From: Dipteris shenzhenensis
Lineage: Eukaryota; Polypodiophyta; Polypodiopsida; Gleicheniales
Direction: 5' to 3' (one strand)
DNA: 64,000 nucleotides
NCBI GenBank assembly: GCA_047967505.1
Contig: CM106540.1
The translations under genes and the position numbers were made by a program. Of this stretch, positions 21,023 through 30,296 are shown one piece after another (within the stretch, counting starts at the first letter, position 1; each line of letters begins with the position of its first letter). The notes beneath the pieces are model-generated. The model made no database searches, was not told where the DNA came from, and saw nothing but the letters and a program-made list of their open reading frames with translations.

Positions 21023-21256
21023 TTATTTAGTAAGGAATGCTAATATTGTTAAGCCCAAAACAAAAGTACCGCTTGTGAAGTCCTTATAGGTATCTTGTTT
21101 ATTGAAGAGGAGAATCTGAATACCTGCCACCATCCAACAAGCAAACATGATAAGAACCAAGTTCACTTCAATTGGGAAGACAGGTGTCATAAACCCTCCT
21201 CCCTTGTTATCGGGGTCACAATAAATTAGAAGCTTAGCCATAAACTTAACCAGCAC
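21023..21256 (-). CDS. Small membrane-protein ORF, unknown
   Basis: Seventy-seven codons starting MLVKFMAKLLIYCDPDNKGG. Two hydrophobic segments can be seen: VNLVLIMFACWMVAGIQILLF (residues about 31-51) and TFVLGLTILAFL near the end. The first codons lie in the edge of the repeat family shared with 35-36.4 kb; the homology stops near the codon for Cys13, so the membrane part is unique to this copy. It may be a captured exon: the break falls at TTATTG|TGACCCC. No family recognised. Confidence 0.35.
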   Translation of the reverse strand: MLVKFMAKLLIYCDPDNKGGGFMTPVFPIEVNLVLIMFACWMVAGIQILLFNKQDTYKDFTSGTFVLGLTILAFLTK

Positions 21257-22605
21257 GATGTAGGCAATTAAGTGTAAAAGATGGGTTTTATGTGTGTGAA
21301 AATGTGATTAAAAAGGAGGGGGGGGGATTGGAAGGGAGGAGGGGGTCAATTAGAAGGTAAAAATAGAAGGGGATTTAGAAGGAAAACTAACGGGAAAATA
21401 ATAAAGAAGGGGGAGGGAAGGAGAACCAAAAATAATAGGCATTCATCAACAATGGGGGGACGATACCTATATAGAGAGGGGGGGGGGAAGAATCTGTATA
21501 TAGAGAGGGGGGGAAAGGGGTTAAATATCAATACCTGAGAGGGGAACTTAGGTGCTAATATTGAGAGGGGGGGTCAGATATGAATACTTGAGAGGGGGGG
21601 AAAAGAGAAGAGAAGATTTAGATGTAGACATATAGAATGGGGGGGTTATGTATCAGAGGACAGAGGATAGAACTTCTAAGGTGAATTTTAGAAATTATAA
21701 GGGAGAGAAAAAAAAGGGGGGAAAAAAGGGGAGAAGAAAAAAATGGGGGGAATTGTAATGATTTATTAATGCTATGAATGTATTGAAGAAATTAAGAAAG
21801 TAAAAAATACCTAATTGAAAAAAAGTAGATTTAAAGTATATGGGGGGAGGGGGGGGGGATTTTAAAGGGGGAACTTACATGTAACTAGTAAATGTACAGG
21901 GGAAAAAAAAAAGGGGGGGGGGGGGGGTAAAAGAGGTGAATCAAATAATAAATATGAAAGAAAAGGAAACTATCGCTCTGGACTGTACCTGTGAGTCTAC
22001 AGAGTTGGGGGGTCATGCGACCTTAGAAAAGAGAAGCAAGACAAGCTTGACAAAGTACTATCCATCGTAATTCCACGTGGAGGCACAAGGAGAGGCTCTA
22101 GACCGGGGGTACGGGAGGTTGGGATGCTAGGGAAGCCCGTGTACTATGAGGCTTATAGTCTGATTAAAGGTAACAAGTAAGTACTGAGGAGGGCATGAGG
22201 GCTAGAGAGTAGGTTAGGGATTGGGACAAACTATAGCAGTAGGTAGTAAGAACAGAGCACGAAGCTCTTTTGCAGAGGGCAAGCGTGCGGCACAGAAGGG
22301 AATAGGGAGCATGTGAGGGAGATGTCTAAATAGGAGGCGATCAAAGTAGTCGGGAGGGTCAGGTAGGAGAGGGGAGCTACGAGGTGGGGAGCCCGAGGAT
22401 AGCGTACGCCTTGAGGTAGGCATTGTGGAAAGAGGCAGTAGCGCAGTGTGCAGAGTCTACAGTTAGCAGGCCATAAGGGGTTTTTTGGGGTCGGGTGTGG
22501 GAGGGTAGGTGGTCCAAATAGGTTGGGCCATAGGATAAAACTGATAATTTAGGAAGATAAGGAAACAAATATTAAATAGTAAATGTTAAATATTCTTGGT
22601 CAAAC
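21215..22605 (-). repeat. Unnamed about 1.4-kb repeat, copy A (inverted)
   Basis: The same sequence appears in opposite orientation at 34998-36410. Shared landmarks are the frame words YLPKLSVLSYG and HLPSH.RPQKTPYGLLTV, the block ACTGTACCTGTGAGTC, and long G/A- or C/T-rich runs with short homopolymers. Identity is moderate and many indels lie in the homopolymers. There is no transposase or RT inside. It may be an LTR or a non-autonomous element. Confidence 0.7.
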
Positions 22606-23990
22606 CTAAATTAGAATCTTACATTGGCTCATGTTTCTAAAATTTGACTTGAGGTTTGTACATCTATGTTCTGAGATATTAGGAGTCATCATGATACAAA
22701 AGTAGGTGTTTGGCCCTAGCGGCCCTCAATATTAACCTCCAATACAATTCTTAACCCACCAGAGGTCGTACCCAACATCTCGTGATGCCACATATTACTA
22801 TCAGTTGGCCTTTAGAATTAATAGGATATCTTATTATTAGTTAACCTCTAGAATTAATAGGATATCTAGATCACCCCCATTGTTCTTGGTGCCACCTATA
22901 CCTCATTTCAAGTGAGGGGGCAAGGTAGGGTTGTCAGCTTAAGATAATCACCTCGTCTCTCACATGGAGTAATTAGGCTAATATGGATATTTACTCATCC
23001 TTGGGGTGCCTTTTACTCTTTGCCTAGGGGCTTATTCTACCTCACATTATGAGCCTTCCTCCCCAACACTACTTGTGGTAGTGTGGGTGATGAGATGGTG
23101 CCAAATGGCCATAAAGATATGGAGATGAACGTGTATGTACATTCCCCCTTGGATACCCCTTACATCAATACAAGGTAGTAGCATGGCTTCAAAGCACATT
23201 ATACTAATGTTGGGCAAGAAGGATTAGGACCATGCCCCTTAGCACTGCACCTAGCCTATTTTAAGAATGTTTCCTAGGTGTATGAACCATTCAAACATCT
23301 CTCCTTCTCCAATAATGCCCTATTCCCCTCTCGATACTCCCAATATCCTCCCCTTACTTCCTCCTTTGTGGACTGACCTCTATTGTCTACCTCCTTCCTA
23401 ATGCCCCTCCTCCTCCTTCCTCTTTTCCCTCTCACCCTGACTTCCTCCTACTGGCCTCCTCCCCTCGCTCATCCCTCCTCCTCCTTCCCTTCCCCCCCTT
23501 CCCCCCTTACCCTCCTCTCCCTCTTTTGTAGTGTCACATCTTTCCTTTCCCTACTTGTAGATGTCATGTTGAAGAAGATGGCCTCCAGGGACATGATTTG
23601 GCCAAATATATGTTGAACCCTCTTGTCTAGACAATGGCGCCTTTGCTATTGATCAAGTGAGGCCATTTTTTGTCTTTTCCCACAATCACTTAGACAGGAT
23701 CTCGAATCCAGGGCTTCACCCTTGTGGGATCATGGATGTATGTCCACACACATTTGCTAATCTCTATCCTGGCAACTAGTTCCAAGATGAGTATGCATAG
23801 GTCTAGATGTGATTTGGTACCATATTGACAACATTTGCATATGCCTGTGTATTGCTACTCTTTGAGAAATAAGCATTATTGAGGTGTTGTACTAGTTCTT
23901 GATGTGTTGCAACCTCTCTTTAAGGACCCCTTGTGTCGAGATATGACTAATAGTGTGGATTTGTGTCGATCGAAGTGATATGAGCATGTT
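22606..23990. other. No gene recognised
   Basis: A short tandem repeat is at 22803-22868 and a pyrimidine-rich run at 23380-23560. Frames in the latter (CTC/CCT-rich) are simple-sequence artefacts. Confidence 0.4.
22803..22868. repeat. Tandem duplication, 36-bp period
   Basis: Two units contain AGAATTAATAGGATATCT, preceded by AGTTGGCCTTT in the first and AGTTAACCTCT in the second. Confidence 0.8.
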
Positions 23991-24468
23991 GTCACGGTAT
24001 TCTTTGTCTTTAGAATGGCTATGTGACCCTGCATTGGCCAAAGTGTCATGGTTGTATGGCGCTATCTATGTATCTGTACAATCAGAATAGTATATAAGTT
24101 GTCTGTGCTACATCCCCTTTGAAGGTGAGACTAATAACAACTGTTACAATCCTTTTATGGTGGATAAAGCTTGAAATGACAACAAACAAAAAACATCAAT
24201 CTCTTTGGTAGCCAAACTAAAGCACACTCCACTTTCAGGGACTATTCCTTGCATCCATCCAAGAAAAAGGTGATGTCAGAAAAAACCCACATTTTATCTT
24301 ATCCATAAAAGGATTGTAACAGTTGTTATTCTTGCCTTCAAAAGGGATGTAGATACACAACTTATAGGCTACCCAAATAGCACATATAGATAGACAGGGG
24401 CATGCCCACATGCCACTTTGGCCAATGCAAGGTCATGCAATCATTTCAAAGACAAAAGATTTCGTGAC
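23991..24468. repeat. Long imperfect inverted repeat
   Basis: The left arm 23991-24172 pairs with the right arm 24297-24468, with a spacer of about 124 bp. The best block is TAACAACTGTTACAATCCTT on the left against AAGGATTGTAACAGTTGTTA on the right. Further pairs are GCATTGGCCAAAGTG/CACTTTGGCCAATGC and CATCCCCTTTGAAGG/CCTTCAAAAGGGATG. By eye the arms match at roughly four positions in five. This is a foldback element or a hairpin RNA source. Confidence 0.75.
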
Positions 24469-24699
24469 ACCCAAAAAATGGCAGCTCATACCACTTTTTG
24501 AGAAAAAAAAGGTTTTATATTATAAGACAATTCAAGTGATAAACATTGATGATTCACCACAAAATTGCATTTTTGCATATCTCAAAACAACTAAGAAGAA
24601 AGTGCGAAGCTGCTTCAGTCCGTCCAAGAGTCACTCTCATAGTAAATAGAACCCTTGAAGTGGCACTCTTGATTAAAGTTCTGATGATGCTCTAGCTCA

Positions 24700-26070
24700 T
24701 GGTTCTTGATTTCTGTAAAGAACTGTGCAAGGTCATTGTCATACATCTTTGAAGCTTGCTAACCATTCAGCAAAGAGAAATTTTGTGTCAGTAATCTTAT
24801 CATTAAATTGAAAATCATTCCTAGCAATCCACACAAACCATAGTGCATGTGCTCATACTCATGCCCAATGTGACTGTTTAACTTTGGATGCATCTCCCAG
24901 CAAAATTGCCTTCCAGTTGACAAGCTCTCCTATTTGCATTTGGACTCTCTTCCAGACTTTCCTGGCTGATGGGCAAGCAACGAAGAGGTGGAATATGTCT
25001 TCCCATGTGACATGGCATTGCCGGAATTTATCATCCCCTTTTCCAATTCTAAGGCCTCTTGCATTTGTCCATATAGCTTTTAGCATCACCAACCACAGCA
25101 GTGTCAACATCTTCTCAAAGATTGCCTTGGCCCAAATATAGTGAAATCTCCGCTTCCAATATAGCATCGAGTCAGAGGTGTTCCAATGGGGAATTCAACA
25201 CTGGAATCAGCTCGTCAATAGAGTCATACGGAGTGGGAACAAGGAGAAGATGAGGGGCAAGGATCCAGCTAAATTCTAAAGCATAGTTCAGGACTGAGCC
25301 ACCCTTCCACTGAGTGTCTCCTTCCCAAAGAGCTATTCTGTTGGTGACAAAGATAGCATCTTGGTTCGTCAGTCTGAATTCTCTCCGAATTTCAAGCAAG
25401 GTTTTCCATCTGATCTGATCCCTATGCCATAGCTGCCCCCAAGATTGGATGCCCTTGTTGGACAAGATGCAGGCTCTAGTAAAGTTAGTGTTGCTGAGTA
25501 GAGCTTTTCTATGGATCACAAATGCTCAGATAGAATCAAGCTTTATGAAAGAACCTTTGCCAGAGAAAAGAAGTTGTGTTTTGACAGATTCAAATGCTCT
25601 CCAAAGTGACTTCCATAGATCGTTGCCTTTTGTGGAGCAAGGTTCGCGACAGTTGACCACATAAAGAATTGGGTAGTTCTTCCATCGATTTGCCTTAACA
25701 AGATGAATAGTTTGAAGTTACGAGTAAGGAGCCTGGCCCAATCCATTTTTGGGTTCAAAAGGACGTTGAGAATCCAGGTCGCTGCTAATTTTGTCACCGC
25801 TTGCTTTATGTTGATCACTCCCAGCCCCCCTTCACTCTTTGGACACATGCAGAAATCCCATCTTAACTTGGATATTCGTTTCTAGCCTCCCTATAGAAAA
25901 TACCTGCATATAGCTATGAGTTTATCAAGGCCCGCTTGACTAGGGTGCCAGCTGGACCAGTAGAATATGGTAATGGGGTAGAGGCAATGATTGAGTACCA
26001 TCCTTCTTCCTGCTAAGTTGGATTGAAATCCTCTACACTTTTCCAGCTTTCAGCTAAACCTATTAAGTAT
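24700..26070 (-). pseudogene. L1-like LINE ORF2, C-terminal part
   Basis: The minus strand reads MCPKSEGGLGVINIKQAVTK then AATWILNVL, WGQLWHRDQIRWKTL, and finally CHVTWEDIFHLFVACPSARK, the zf-RVT domain at the end of plant L1 ORF2. Stops and frameshifts occur. The element continues at 32906 on the other side of the Gypsy insertion, as the AGTAT duplications prove. The YADD palm motif is not found in either piece, so the LINE had an internal deletion. Confidence 0.8.
26066..26070. repeat. Target site duplication AGTAT, left copy
   Basis: Directly precedes LTR start TGTTATGG; repeated at 32901-32905. Confidence 0.9.
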
Positions 26071-27060
26071 TGTTATGGATAAAATTGTCTAAGGAAAAAG
26101 GCATTAATATGTATGTGTGTTTGTATATGTGGCAATAGTATAATAAAATATGGTGTGCATAGGGCCCAAGGTTGAGGTGGCAGGGCATGACCATGTGCCA
26201 CCCTTCCATGTAAGAGGACCCATAAGGTGTGTTGTACATAATCCATGATAGTAATATTATAAAATGTAAGGTGGCATGGCTCCTCCATGTGCCACCCCTC
26301 CACCTAGGCTGCATTTAGTAAGATATGGCTCAAAGTCCATGGGAGAAGCAATATAAAATAGGTGGAGATGGATATTATATTGAGTTATTCCCTCCATATG
26401 GGAAAGGCCCATGTGGGGGAGGTATAGAAGGACCAAGAGAGCTAGTTAAATAATGGGGAAAGTAGGATGAGGTGGCAAGATTCCTTGTGCCAACCCTCCA
26501 CTTGTCCTCCTAGAGGTTTGAACATATTATAAAATTGGAAAGAGACCAAAGGAGTATCATAGACTTGAGATATGGGGCTTGATTTATGTGGAAAATTGAG
26601 GCAAAGGGTTGTTGCACACAATTGAGAGTGCGTAACCGCCTAGCCCACATGGGAGACTTTTCCACACACACCATGCATGTGGGAGGATACATTAATGAGG
26701 AGAGACCCCCTCTTTTGGCTATAAAAGGAAGGGGCTATTCCTTGATGAGACACGCTCATTCTTGTAAAGCCACCTAGCTAGTATTTTGATATTTCCCTCT
26801 CATCTCTTCTTTCAAATAAAGTATGGTTCTCTTCCCTTGATGTCTCCATCTCTACATTCCTCCTCGTACCATGTACATGCTTCTCTTCCCCCTCTCCTTT
26901 TCCCCTTGTGTCATAGTCTCCCTCTTCCTTCCCTCCATTTCTAATTCCTTTTTCCCTCTTATGACAACCGTTCGCCCTCATGATCTCCTTTTCTCTATGG
27001 CCCTTGAGCGTCACCATGCTTAGCCTCTAGCCTCTGGTCTCGATTTCTTTTCCGGCTAAT
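26071..27060 (+). repeat. 5' LTR
   Basis: Starts TGTTATGGATAAAATTG and ends TTTCCGGCTAAT. TATAAAAGG lies at 26720-26728 and AATAAA at 26815-26820. Confidence 0.9.
26720..26728 (+). promoter_or_regulatory. TATA box of the 5' LTR
   Basis: TATAAAAGG; the same box is at 32560-32568 in the 3' LTR, each about 95 bp before the AATAAA. Confidence 0.65.
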
Positions 27061-27063
27061 AGA

Positions 27064-27082
27064 TTTGGTGTGGCTGCTGGGA
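27064..27082 (+). other. Putative primer binding site (Asp-tRNA-like, diverged)
   Basis: TTTGGTGTGGCTGCTGGGA follows the LTR by a few bases. It matches the common plant Gypsy PBS for Asp-tRNA (TGGCGCCGTTGCCGGGGA) at about 11 of 18 positions. The place is right; the sequence is degenerate. Confidence 0.4.
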
Positions 27083-27199
27083 TACGAATCTCCACGGCTA
27101 GTGGCGAATCTTCTACTCGTACGGGTCACATCTACAAAACTATACCATCTGTGCTCTTTCTAAGCTACTGTGTGTGCATTCGATTCGCGCGTCTCCTAT

Positions 27200-27390
27200 G
27201 CGACAGCTCTTTGGGTTGCTGCAACTTCTGGTTGCAGACAGTTTTCTGCGTTCACCCGTGCGACAGTTCTCTGGACTGCTGCGGCTTCTGGCTGCGGACA
27301 GTTTTCTGCATTCACCTGTGCGACAGTTCCGACAGTTCTTTCCGACAGTTCTCTGGACTGCTGCGGCTTCTGGTCGCGGATAGTTTTCTG
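27200..27390. repeat. 60-bp tandem repeats in the element leader
   Basis: Units start at 27200, 27260 and about 27344 with GACAG(C/T)TCT and contain GCTGC.(A/G)CTTCTGG and ACAGTTTTCTGC. Between units 2 and 3 is a 24-bp stutter of CCGACAGTTC. Confidence 0.85.
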
Positions 27391-27491
27391 AGCCCCTGCA
27401 AAACTGTAACAGCAGATCCCGCGCCCCCCTCTCTCCTCTTCTCTTTCTCTTCTCCTTCTCCTCTCCTCTCCTCTCTTTTTATTAAAGAGTA

Positions 27492-27545
27492 GGATTTGAA
27501 CCCAAGACCTCCCCCTTCACAAAAGAAAGACTTATCATTGGGCCA
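27492..27545 (-). ncRNA. tRNA-like A/B-box relic inside the element
   Basis: On the minus strand TGGCCCAATGATAAG resembles box A and, about 30 bp on, GGTTCAAATCC is a good box B. This is the head of a tRNA-derived SINE or a decayed tRNA. It lacks matching acceptor arms, so it is not a functional tRNA gene. Confidence 0.4.
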
Positions 27546-27728
27546 ACAAGTTGGAAGTGGTAAAAATGTAATGATTTTTGTTCATATATTGAAATCGCGG
27601 GAACTGTAACTCTCTAACCGTAGGGAGTTTGCTCTTGCTGTAAAAAGCAAAAATACTTCATTTTATGTGCTCTATCCACATCTCTTGCTAGATCGCCGAT
27701 TCAGAACTTCTCCAAGCTCACTTCACGG

Positions 27729-28393
27729 ATGCACGCTACACGAGAAGGGTGGACATTTATGTCACTTCTCGACGCGTTTAAGGAATTGGTGCCTGTTCCT
27801 CCGCACCTTACGGCTACCAATGCACGAGATGTCTTCCTTGATCTTCATGTCGACCTTCAACGGCTGATTGTCCAATGCATTGTTGAAGGAGATGACGGGT
27901 GGAATGATACACCGTGGATGATTCATGGTGAAGAACTACTGATACGCTGGGAGGATTTTGATTTTACTTCTACTCATTGTGCGGTGATCGAACTACTTGC
28001 TGCTTCAGAGGTAATTAAAACGGTGTCCTTCATCGAAGGGTGGGATGCTCCCCAAGCTTGGGGGGAGATTTGGCGCATCTGCTTGTTGATTCTTGTGGAT
28101 AAGCTCGTCCTGAATGGTTTATTCACAATCTCATTACAAAGGTTTCTAGGCCTCGGCTATGGTTGGTAATGTTTCGACCAAGGAATCCATTTGTACCTAA
28201 TCAACCTTTTGTGCCTCATTTCGAGCTTCAAATTGTAATTCTTTTTGGGCTTAAGATAAACTATCAACAAAGGATTGCAAGTTTATTTGGTGCTGAACGT
28301 TTGGCTCAAGTGTTGAATTCTCCCCACCCTCTCCTCCTACCTATCTTGGACTACCGAGAAACTTGGGATGCCCGAATTTTAGTCTTGGTGTGA
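27729..28393 (+). pseudogene. Unknown 5' ORF of the Gypsy element (one frameshift)
   Basis: From MHATREGWTFMSLLDAFKEL the frame runs open to about 28090, then needs a shift to continue as HNLITKVSRPRLWLVMF, FELQIVILFGLKINYQQR and ILDYRETWDARILVLV before a TGA at 28391-28393. That gives about 220 residues with no domain I recognise. An extra ORF ahead of gag is known from Ogre/Tat elements; whether this is related cannot be told here. Its stop overlaps the start of the RNase H ORF. Confidence 0.45.
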
Positions 28394-28857
28394 TGACATC
28401 TTGGATTCTTCAATTTGATGGAGCTTACAAACCTTCGACCAAGGCGGCTGGTGTGGGTGTCAAGCTCACTTCACCGAGTGGTGAGGAGTATTGTTACAGC
28501 AAGTCTTCACCCGCAAGTACTTGCAATCAAGCTGAGTACTCGACACTCATTTTTGGGCTACAAAAGGCACAAGAACATCATGCCAAGCAATTGGAGGTGC
28601 AAGGAGATTCTCAACTAGTGTGTGAACAAGTTAGTGGAAGGTGGAAGGTGCGGAGCAAAGGCTTGGTTCCACGACATCAACAAGCATTGGAACTTTGCAA
28701 CCAATTTGAAGAGGTAAAAATTCAGCATATCCCTCGAGCTCGAAATCTTGTTGCTGATTTCTTGGCACATGAAGCTTGTACTTCAATCACGCATGACGCG
28801 AGTGGAACCGCCACCCCAACAAAGCCACAAGCCACGAAGGAGGGTGATCATTTGTAA
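28393..28857 (+). CDS. RNase H-like protein encoded upstream of gag
   Basis: An intact frame of 154 residues starts MTSWILQFDGAYKPSTKAAG. RNase HI degrades RNA in RNA-DNA hybrids. All four acidic residues expected of the fold are present: D9 (FDGAY), E48 (NQAEYSTL), D72 (QGDSQLV) and D122 (NLVADFLAHEA), and the HIPRARN.VADFLA ending is typical of the plant RVT_3/archaeal-like RNase H group (PF13456). Its ATG overlaps the preceding stop as TGATG, which suggests coupled reinitiation. It is the only complete enzyme frame in an element whose pol is gutted. In most Gypsy elements RNase H lies after RT, so this position is unusual. Confidence 0.75.
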   Translation: MTSWILQFDGAYKPSTKAAGVGVKLTSPSGEEYCYSKSSPASTCNQAEYSTLIFGLQKAQEHHAKQLEVQGDSQLVCEQVSGRWKVRSKGLVPRHQQALELCNQFEEVKIQHIPRARNLVADFLAHEACTSITHDASGTATPTKPQATKEGDHL

Positions 28858-28993
28858 GGAATGTAAAGGTTGTGGTCATCATGAAACTAAGTGTTGGGCA
28901 TACTTGATACGAGTTCACCGACTTCGGAAGATCATCAGGAGGGTTCTCAAGGACATTGCTCAAAAGAAGGATGCCAGACCGCACACCCCTTGA
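28748..28993 (+). pseudogene. Zinc-knuckle frame overlapping the RNase H 3' end
   Basis: In the next register the sequence reads CKECKGCGHHETKCW (a CX2CX4HX4C knuckle) followed by a basic stretch RVHRLRKIIRRVLK. It overlaps the end of the RNase H frame by about 110 bp. It could be the original C-terminus of the RNase H protein, now reached only by a frame change, or a separate small nucleic-acid-binding protein. Confidence 0.45.
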
Positions 28994-29350
28994 AGAAATA
29001 GCATGGCGACTACAAGAACTGGAAGAAGCTGAAGGTGATGTGCAAGCTCTCCAACTGTTGACATTTGTCATGGCATTCTTGTTTGCCTTGATGAACAACC
29101 TCATGCAACGCCGCGCCTCTAACCCTCGCTTGTAAAGATCGATGTGATATCATGAGGGTTGGTCCTTTTAAGATTGTCTATGTGCTATTCTATGCTGAAG
29201 ATTCTTCTCGTGTAGTATTTCACACTACACCAGTCACACCCTACCCTGCCTATGTGTGCTTTTTGGATGTATCTTCACCCGATTTTCAGTTCAAGCTTCC
29301 TCTTACTATTGTTCGTCCATAGATAAGCCTCTCTTTTCCATCTTCCAAGC

Positions 29351-30281
29351 ATGGCTGACATTCCCGTGTTTTGTGGATGGGTGGAAGAAAATCCAAATGA
29401 GTATCTTGTGGCCTTCAAGCACCGTTGTGTTTCTCTCAACTTTCTTACTGAAGACAGATGGCTATTGGTCCTTCCCACATTTCTAGAGGGTTTGGCTCAA
29501 GTGTGGTATGAGAAGCAAGCCGAAGACGTTTGCCAAAGCTGGCCAAGGTTGACAGCAGCGATGATTGTTTATTTCGGCAAAGAAGAGGAGCCGGAGAATG
29601 TGTACCTGCAGGTGGCAAACTTGAAGCAGTCAGAAGGTGAGACGGCACGTCGATATGTGGATCGAGCGGCCGTGCTCCTGGACCATTTGATTGCCACACA
29701 GGAGGACAATGCCGGATTTCGAGCTAGAATGACTCAGCATGTGCTGGGCTACCTTGTAGCAGGAGCGAGTGATGAATTCCGCCTCAAACTTAAATGGGAG
29801 AATCCAGAAACTATGGTGCTAGCACATGAGATTGCTCAAAAGTTTGATAAAGTTCAATCTGACCCCGCTTCAAAGAAGACGATTGTCCCTCCGCAACCCC
29901 CTCAATTCCTGCAACAACAACCTGGGGGGTCTAACTTAGGGGCATACCCCCACCCCATCAGGGATGTATCCACCGCCTCCACCTCAAATGTATGGTCCTC
30001 CCTTAGATGCTTACCCTCAACAAGGTGGATATCCTCACCCTCCGCCTCGAAGATTTCCCCAGCCTCGCCCACGAGCCCCCCTCCTCTCTACTCTGGTGGC
30101 CCCTCCAACTAAAGAGGCCCCCCCTACAACAGAACCTGGAGTCAATGACCTAGCCAAGGCCCTGAATGATCTTCGGCTTGAGATGTTGGGCATCAGAAAT
30201 CAAGCCAACCGCCCTCCAAGAGACCGTGCTAATGTTGTATGCTACGAGTGCCACCAGAAGTGTCATTATCGCACAGAATGA
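29351..30281 (+). pseudogene. Gypsy gag, broken in two places
   Basis: It starts MADIPVFCGWVEENPNEYL and has the gag core LEGLAQVWYEKQAED then LTAAMIVYFGKEEEPENVYL and ETARRYVDRAAVLLDHL. Near 29960 the frame must change to continue as a Pro-rich linker (MYPPPPPQMYGPPLDAYPQQ). The knuckle is CYECHQKCHYRTE with a TGA where the last Cys codon (TGC) is expected, a single-base nonsense change. Without those lesions it would be about 310 residues. Confidence 0.75.
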
Positions 30282-30296
30282 CCCAATATTCCGAGG

